NCBI GenBank assembly: GCA_038396585.1
Contig: CP121691.1
Location: 372,001 to 436,000, forward strand
Direction: 5' to 3'
Source of the DNA: Vallitaleaceae bacterium 9-2
GTDB taxonomy: Bacteria; Bacillota; Clostridia; Lachnospirales; Vallitaleaceae
DNA: 64,000 nucleotides
The translations under genes were made by a program, and so were the position numbers. Every line of letters starts with the position of its first letter. Within the stretch, counting starts at the first letter, position 1. The notes beneath the pieces were generated by a model, which was not told the DNA's origin, searched no databases, and saw only the letters and a program-made list of their open reading frames with translations. This document shows, piece after piece, positions 59,324-64,000 of this stretch.

Positions 59324-60253
59324 ATGAATAAAGATACACATCAACATACATCTAAACATACACACCAACATGCACATCATGATCACCATCACCATCATTC
59401 CCAAGGAAATATAAAAGTAGCGTTTATATTGAATTTAACATTTACGATTATTGAAATTATTGGTGGGTTTTTAACGAATAGTGTGGCCATCTTGTCGGAT
59501 GCTTTACATGATTTAGGGGACTCCCTATCTCTAGGCATTGCATGGTGGCTAGAACGTTATGCACAAAAAAAACCGGATCATAGATTTTCTTTTGGATACG
59601 CGCGCTTTTCCATATTAGGCGCACTCTTAAATAGCTTTATCTTATTTGGTGGATCCATTTTGATTTTAACCAAAGCCATTCCCAGGATTTTTAATCCAGA
59701 AGCAGTTCATCCGGAAGGGATGTTTGGATTTGCCATCTTAGGAATATTAATTAATGGGATGGCGGTCCTTCGATTACAACATGGAGAGTCGATTAATGAG
59801 AAAGTAGTTTCATGGCATTTACTGGAAGACGTGTTTGGGTGGGTTGTCATCTTAATTAGCAGTATTATTCTTATGTTTTTTGATTGGCCGATTATCGACC
59901 CATTATTATCTATTGGACTGACTTTGTTTGTCCTTTACAATGTGATAAAGAATATCAAAGGGATTTTGAATATTTTATTAGAAGGTGTCCCAGAAGAATA
60001 CGTGATTCAAGATGTTGAAGCTTTGATTGAAACCGTACAAGGTGTTAAGTCCGTTCATCATACCCACATTTGGTCATTGGAAGGGCAGAAGATTTTTTTG
60101 AGTACACATGTTGTGGTTGATAATGGGGCCAACAATACGGTGCTTGTACCGATGAAGCAAGCAATACGTCATGTGCTTATCCAAGAAAAGATTGAACATG
60201 CAACCATAGAAATCGAATTTGAAGATGAAGATTGTGATAATCACAGCTGTTAA
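59324..60253 (+). CDS. cation diffusion facilitator (CzcD/ZitB-like metal exporter)
   Basis: A 309-residue metal/proton antiporter. The N-terminal 27 residues are a histidine-rich tail with alternating HxH and HH stretches, a metal buffer. Six helices follow; the transport site has LSDALHDLGDSLSL (HxxxD in helix 2) and SWHLLEDVFGWV (HxxxD in helix 5). The cytosolic C-terminal domain reads VEALIETVQGVKSVHHTHIW and ends in a short acidic Cys/His tail (EDEDCDNHSC). It exports zinc, perhaps also cobalt or cadmium. ATG 59324 is 3 bp after the GFA stop; AGAGGA lies within the GFA end. Confidence 0.94.
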   Translation: MNKDTHQHTSKHTHQHAHHDHHHHHSQGNIKVAFILNLTFTIIEIIGGFLTNSVAILSDALHDLGDSLSLGIAWWLERYAQKKPDHRFSFGYARFSILGALLNSFILFGGSILILTKAIPRIFNPEAVHPEGMFGFAILGILINGMAVLRLQHGESINEKVVSWHLLEDVFGWVVILISSIILMFFDWPIIDPLLSIGLTLFVLYNVIKNIKGILNILLEGVPEEYVIQDVEALIETVQGVKSVHHTHIWSLEGQKIFLSTHVVVDNGANNTVLVPMKQAIRHVLIQEKIEHATIEIEFEDEDCDNHSC

Positions 60254-60271
60254 CGGAGAAAAGGAGAGGCG

Positions 60272-60838
60272 ATGGGAACAATAATACGATGCTTTGGAGA
60301 TAAAGCCGGGCAAGAAGACTATGCACATTATCATGATGTTGAATGGGGAGTGCCTGTTCATGATGACCAAAAGCTTTTTGAGTTTTTGATATTAGAAGGA
60401 GCACAGGCTGGTTTAAGCTGGTATACGATTTTGAAGCGACGTGAAGGATATCGAAAAGCTTTTCATCAATTTGATCCACATAAGGTTGCTTCAATGAGTG
60501 ATACTGAGTTAGAACAGTTACGTGAGGATGCAGGTATTATAAGAAATCGGTTAAAAATATATTCGGCTAGAAAAAATGCGCAGGTTTTTTTAGAGATTCA
60601 AAAAGAATTTGGGAGCTTTGATTCATATCTTTGGCGCTTTGTTGATGGGCAACCAAGAATTAACCATTATCAAGATTTCAGTGAAGTTCCGGTCTCGACA
60701 AAAGAAAGTGACCAACTATCCAAAGACTTAAAAAAACGCGGTATGTCTTTTGTGGGAACGACCATCATGTATGCCTATATGCAGGCAGTAGGATTGGTTG
60801 ACGATCATCTGGAAAGCTGCTTTGTACGAACAAGATAG
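60272..60838 (+). CDS. tag: DNA-3-methyladenine glycosylase I
   Basis: Removes 3-methyladenine from alkylated DNA. The 188-residue chain matches the Tag family: IRCFGDKAGQEDYAHYHDVE at the start, DDQKLFEFLILEGAQAGLSW in the active-site region, and the C-terminal GMSFVGTTIMYAYMQAVGLV. The zinc snap of Tag is complete: Cys7, His21, His179 and Cys183. The family Glu in ILEGAQAG is present. It starts 18 bp after the exporter gene behind AAAGGAGAGG and is the last gene of the GFA-exporter-Tag unit. Confidence 0.94.
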   Translation: MGTIIRCFGDKAGQEDYAHYHDVEWGVPVHDDQKLFEFLILEGAQAGLSWYTILKRREGYRKAFHQFDPHKVASMSDTELEQLREDAGIIRNRLKIYSARKNAQVFLEIQKEFGSFDSYLWRFVDGQPRINHYQDFSEVPVSTKESDQLSKDLKKRGMSFVGTTIMYAYMQAVGLVDDHLESCFVRTR

Positions 60839-60901
60839 ATCCTCTTTATGGACCAATTTATTCAAAATCAAAAATAAACAAAAAGCAAAAAGTAAATATT
60901 A

Positions 60902-60962
60902 TTGACTTTTAGAGATGATAGTGCTACTATTTGGAAGTATCAACCTAGCGAGCGCTAGCTAG
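60902..60962 (+). promoter_or_regulatory. chemoreceptor promoter with 18-bp operator shared with the TetR gene
   Basis: TTGACT (60902-60907), 17 bp, extended -10 TGCTACTAT (60922-60930). Downstream is CTAGCGAGCGCTAGCTAG (60945-60962), a near palindrome (16 of 18 bases match the reverse complement). A related site with 14 of 18 identical bases lies at the same place in the promoter of the TetR gene at 63196. Confidence 0.8.
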
Positions 60963-61040
60963 ACAATAAATAAAACATGTATGCATACAAAAAGTAATAC
61001 TACTCATCAAAACATTTAATACACAATTAAGGAGAGACAG

Positions 61041-63053
61041 ATGAAGTCAATAAAATTTAAAGTAGTTTTATTATTTTTTGTGGTTGTATTTTTAGTCACT
61101 ACAACTATGGGAATTATTACCATTAGTATCGTCAGTAAAACGATGATGGAAGATGCACGCTATGATATGCAGCAAATCGCAGAGATAGAAGCTAAAAACC
61201 TATCATCACGTATCGATATTGATTTAACGTATATTGAAGCCTTAGCACAAAATGGGATTATCCATGACACATCCATAGCTTATGATAAAAAAGTGGACTT
61301 TTTTGTTAAAGAAGCACAGCGAACAGGTTATACCTCGTTTTCGATTGCAGACCTAAACGGAAAGACAACACCATATTATAAGGATGGACAATCTATTGAT
61401 ATCAGTGAACGTACCTATTTTAAAAAAGCAGCTAGTGGTGAGACGAATATGTCGGATGTATTTATCAGTAAAAATACAGAACTGACAATTTTAGTTGTAG
61501 CTACACCGATTTATAAAAATGGAAAGATAACAGGTATCTTATATGGAAGTAAGGAAGGAACTGTCCTTAGCCAAATGTCAAGTGATGTAGAATATGGAAA
61601 AAGTGGCTATGGCTACGTTCTTAATGATGCCGGGACATTTGTCGGACATTCGAATAATGCGCTTGTAATCGATCAATATAATGTTATCGAAGCGGCAAAA
61701 ACAGATGACAGTAATAAAGAGCTGGCAAAATTAACTCAAGAGAAAATCCTTCTTAGAAAGACAGGATTTGGCGAATATTCCTTTGAGGGGCAGGAGCGTG
61801 TGGCTAGTTTTTCACCTGTAAAGAACACGCCATGGATTATGGTCATCGGTGCTGAGAAAAATGAGATACTCAAAGAAATCAATTTAATAAGGAGTATTCT
61901 AATTGGTGTTATATTGGGAGCATCATTCTTGGGAGTTATTATTGCAATATTTGCTAGTCGTACTATTTCAAGACCGATTTTAGATCTTGTTGAAGTGGTG
62001 CAAAAACAAGGACGTCTAGATTTTCGTTTTGATCCACAACTAAGAGCATTTAAATACCTAAAGCGTAAAGATGAGATAGGTGTTATGATCAATTCAATGA
62101 AAGAGATGGAAGCCCATGTTGCTGAAGTGATTTTACATACAGAGCAAACAGCACATCTGATGACAAGCTCTTCACAAAACTTATCGACAAACTCTCAACA
62201 AGCAGCCCTCGTATCTGATGAAGTTGCATTAACAATTGAAGAGATTGCAAAGGTCTCAACAGATCAAGCCAAAGATACAGAAAGTACAGCCAATAACGTT
62301 GATGAGCTAGGCAAACTGTTAGACGAAGATGCAAAATACATTTTAGAACTAAATAGAGCAGCAGATAAGATTGAGGCAGAAAAAGAAGAAGGATTCAAAA
62401 TTCTAAGTATTCTTGTTCAAAACAGTGAGAAGTCTAATGAAGCAACAAAACATATTCATAACATTATTCTTAGTAATAATGCGAATGCAGAAAAGATTGA
62501 TCAAGCAAGTACAATGATTCAAAGTATCGCAGACCAAACCAACCTATTAGCGCTAAATGCAGCTATTGAAGCTGCTAGAGCAGGGGAAGCAGGAAGAGGA
62601 TTTGCTGTAGTTGCAGAAGAGATTCGCAAATTAGCAGAAGAATCCAATCGTTTTACCCAAGACATTAAAGCAGTGATTGACGAACTCAAAAATCAATCTG
62701 AACTTGCGGTTCATACTATGAACGATGTTAAAGGAACGATCGATGTTCAATCTGAGAGCGTTGTAGAGACGCAGTTGAAGTTTGAATCCATTGCACAGGC
62801 AACAGAAATGGTAAAAAAAGTTGTGTCTGAATTAAACCATTCTGTTAAAGTGATGGCCAACAATAAAGAAAACATTATTGACTTGGTCCAAAACCTATCA
62901 GCTATTGCTCAAGAAAATGCTGCCGGAACAGAAGAAGCATCAGCATCAATAGAAGAACAAGCGGCACAGATTGAAGAGATAGCTAGTGCAGGTGAACATT
63001 TAGCAAAGATTGCACAAGAGCTACAAGAGACAGTCGACGGATTTAAAATCTAA
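61041..63053 (+). CDS. methyl-accepting chemotaxis protein with dCache sensor domain
   Basis: A 670-residue receptor. TM1 at about 7-29, an extracellular dCache-type domain of about 250 residues ([57 protein letters not shown]), TM2 at about 285-308, a HAMP linker, then the cytoplasmic signalling domain with the conserved hairpin tip [20 protein letters not shown]. Such receptors bind amino acids or other small molecules outside and control CheA. ATG 61041 follows AAGGAGAG. Its 110-nt leader contains an 18-bp operator matching one before the TetR gene at 63196, so its expression is probably under that regulator's control. Confidence 0.94.
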   Translation: MKSIKFKVVLLFFVVVFLVTTTMGIITISIVSKTMMEDARYDMQQIAEIEAKNLSSRIDIDLTYIEALAQNGIIHDTSIAYDKKVDFFVKEAQRTGYTSFSIADLNGKTTPYYKDGQSIDISERTYFKKAASGETNMSDVFISKNTELTILVVATPIYKNGKITGILYGSKEGTVLSQMSSDVEYGKSGYGYVLNDAGTFVGHSNNALVIDQYNVIEAAKTDDSNKELAKLTQEKILLRKTGFGEYSFEGQERVASFSPVKNTPWIMVIGAEKNEILKEINLIRSILIGVILGASFLGVIIAIFASRTISRPILDLVEVVQKQGRLDFRFDPQLRAFKYLKRKDEIGVMINSMKEMEAHVAEVILHTEQTAHLMTSSSQNLSTNSQQAALVSDEVALTIEEIAKVSTDQAKDTESTANNVDELGKLLDEDAKYILELNRAADKIEAEKEEGFKILSILVQNSEKSNEATKHIHNIILSNNANAEKIDQASTMIQSIADQTNLLALNAAIEAARAGEAGRGFAVVAEEIRKLAEESNRFTQDIKAVIDELKNQSELAVHTMNDVKGTIDVQSESVVETQLKFESIAQATEMVKKVVSELNHSVKVMANNKENIIDLVQNLSAIAQENAAGTEEASASIEEQAAQIEEIASAGEHLAKIAQELQETVDGFKI

Positions 63054-63059
63054 GTAAGA

Positions 63060-63112
63060 GCGCCTTTTATGATGGAACGTGTCTAAACTTCATCGTAAAA
63101 GGCGCATTTTTA
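63060..63112 (+). terminator. intrinsic terminator after the chemoreceptor gene
   Basis: GCGCCTTTTATGATG (63060-63074) pairs with CATCGTAAAAGGCGC (63091-63105) with one mismatch, followed by ATTTTT. Confidence 0.88.
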
Positions 63113-63122
63113 ATAGGCGTGT

Positions 63123-63181
63123 TTGACTTTATATAAAAAAAATGCTAGTATTTTCATCTGTTACTAACGAGTACTTGCTAG
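63123..63181 (+). promoter_or_regulatory. TetR gene promoter with operator matching the chemoreceptor promoter
   Basis: TTGACT (63123-63128), 17 bp, extended -10 TGCTAGTAT (63143-63151), then CTAACGAGTACTTGCTAG (63164-63181). Promoter and operator match those at 60902-60962 in sequence and in spacing (-10 to operator distance 18 versus 20 bp). Confidence 0.8.
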
Positions 63182-63195
63182 GAAAAGAGGAAAGA

Positions 63196-63774
63196 ATGGA
63201 TATGAAAGATAAAATTATTAATGCAATGATTCATGAGTTTTCAATCAAGGGATATATGGCGTCCATGTCAGATATATCAAAACATGTAGGAATAAAGGTA
63301 CCTTCCATATACAGCCATTTTACAAGTAAGGATGAGATTATATACCGGGCAGTTGAGAGAGAATTAAGTGCGCATTATCAATTCTTGACAACGGTGTATG
63401 ATGAACTTAAAAAGCAGCCAGCAATAGATATTTTACGAGGAATCTATTTTGGTGTGATTAAGTATTATAGCAATCAAGAAAAATTGAGATTTATACACAA
63501 CATTGAATTGATTCCAAATCAGCAGCTGTATGCAAAGTGCAAAACGTTACAAAAAGAGCAAATGAAAAATATACTAAACGGCATAGAAAAGATTTTTGAG
63601 CAAGGGCATAGCCAAGGGGAAATTCGCGGTGGCATTCAAGAAGGTTACCACTATCTTTATGTTACCATGGTTCAGGGTGTATTAAGCGGATTACTCACAT
63701 TTAATGGACAGACAAAACTAAGACAAGACTATGAAAAAAAAATTTGGAATGCATTTGAAAGGAGTATCCTATGA
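63196..63774 (+). CDS. TetR/AcrR-family transcriptional regulator
   Basis: A 192-residue regulator. TetR domain: MKDKIINAMIHEFSIKGYMA, SMSDISKHVGIKVPSIYSHF and TSKDEIIYRAVEREL. The remainder is a helical ligand domain (IRFIHNIELIP-like LRFIHNIELIPNQQLY). ATG 63196 follows AAGAGG by 6 nt; ATG 63142 lies inside the promoter and is impossible. Its operator is repeated at the chemoreceptor promoter, so it likely controls both. The stop overlaps the start of the next gene by ATGA, so the DUF1801 protein is co-expressed. Confidence 0.92.
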   Translation: MDMKDKIINAMIHEFSIKGYMASMSDISKHVGIKVPSIYSHFTSKDEIIYRAVERELSAHYQFLTTVYDELKKQPAIDILRGIYFGVIKYYSNQEKLRFIHNIELIPNQQLYAKCKTLQKEQMKNILNGIEKIFEQGHSQGEIRGGIQEGYHYLYVTMVQGVLSGLLTFNGQTKLRQDYEKKIWNAFERSIL

Positions 63775-64000
63775 TCTCAAAAGCAACAACAGTTTCTCAG
63801 TATCTTCAGAGTTTACCTGTAAATCGCCAAGAAGCAATGGCAAAAATACGAATGTGTTTAGCTGAAAATCTTCCCATGCAGTTAAAAGAGCAGATGATGT
63901 ATGGAATGATTTCTTATGTTATTCCGCTAGAGATATATCCTCTAGGCTATCATGCGTCCGAAGGGGAACCACTTCCATTTGTTAGCTTGGCCTCCCAAAA
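63771..64000 (+). CDS. DUF1801 (YdhG-like) protein, 5' part cut by window edge
   Basis: ATG at 63771 overlaps the TetR stop by ATGA, and the frame stays open to the window end (76 codons). The sequence TVSQYLQSLPVNRQEAMAKI, then LPMQLKEQMMYGMISYVIPL and PFVSLASQ, matches the start of DUF1801/YdhG-like proteins, small cytosolic proteins with an iron-chaperone-like fold and no settled function. Being co-translated with a TetR regulator makes it that regulator's immediate partner. The 3' end is missing. Confidence 0.85.
   Translation, partial: MISKATTVSQYLQSLPVNRQEAMAKIRMCLAENLPMQLKEQMMYGMISYVIPLEIYPLGYHASEGEPLPFVSLASQ

Noticed and set aside
63142-63195. Upstream start for the last TetR gene
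   Set aside because: ATG 63142 lies between the -35 and -10 boxes of the gene's own promoter.

Overview
The window is AT-rich, densely coded DNA with strong Shine-Dalgarno sites (GGAGG), many TTG/GTG starts, SLH-anchored surface proteins, YesN/YesM and AgrC/LytTR two-component systems, and a fused BadF/HgdC-type activase. This points to an anaerobic Gram-positive member of the Clostridia (Bacillota). A Lachnospirales or Vallitalea-like relative is possible, but I cannot place it more exactly from sequence alone. No rRNA, tRNA, CRISPR array or prophage is visible. The only mobile-element trace is one dead transposase (about 22.4-23.3 kb).

Layout. 1-7.5 kb: the 3' end of an MBL-fold hydrolase, an Xre regulator overlapping a peptide deformylase, a LUD-domain protein, a CD3324-like protein, a Rid-family protein, a TetR/membrane-protein unit, a membrane-anchored amidohydrolase and a NucS-like (DUF91) nuclease-domain protein. 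7.5-16.6 kb: a LytTR/AgrC-type pair, a 1625-residue SLH surface protein and a diguanylate cyclase. 16.6-23.3 kb: two MATE exporters, two MerR regulators, a GNAT acetyltransferase and the transposase relic. 23.4-33.4 kb: a YesN/YesM two-component system wrapped around two solute-binding proteins with no permease, then a 1469-residue SLH surface protein. 33.4-39.5 kb: flavodoxin plus two MerR regulators, a DJ-1/PfpI protein and TetR, guanine deaminase, and a Crp/Fnr regulator. 39.6-48.6 kb: a 1331-residue dehydratase-activase fusion with a methyltransferase, a MerR regulator with an NAD(P)-dependent dehydrogenase, a lipoprotein serpin and an AraC regulator. 48.7-52.9 kb: an iron-siderophore ABC importer followed by a decayed ABC-2 permease fragment. 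52.9-57.6 kb: two TetR units and a serine hydrolase followed by BlaI/BlaR1. 57.6-64 kb: a GGEEF cyclase, a GFA protein, a CDF metal exporter, 3-methyladenine glycosylase, a chemotaxis receptor, TetR, and the start of a DUF1801 protein.

The main theme is regulation. There are five TetR, five MerR and two free AraC/YesN-type regulators, plus Xre, LytTR, Crp/Fnr and BlaI, and many of them have operators readable in the DNA. Four promoters have 19-bp spacers with central inverted repeats, each beside a MerR gene. TetR-type palindromes sit on near-consensus promoters at 2.9, 36.7, 52.9/53.7, 54.0 and 60.9/63.1 kb. The last pair shares an 18-bp site that links the terminal TetR gene to the chemotaxis receptor 2 kb away. 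The window reads as a row of small self-regulated sensing, efflux, detoxification and surface modules rather than one long pathway.
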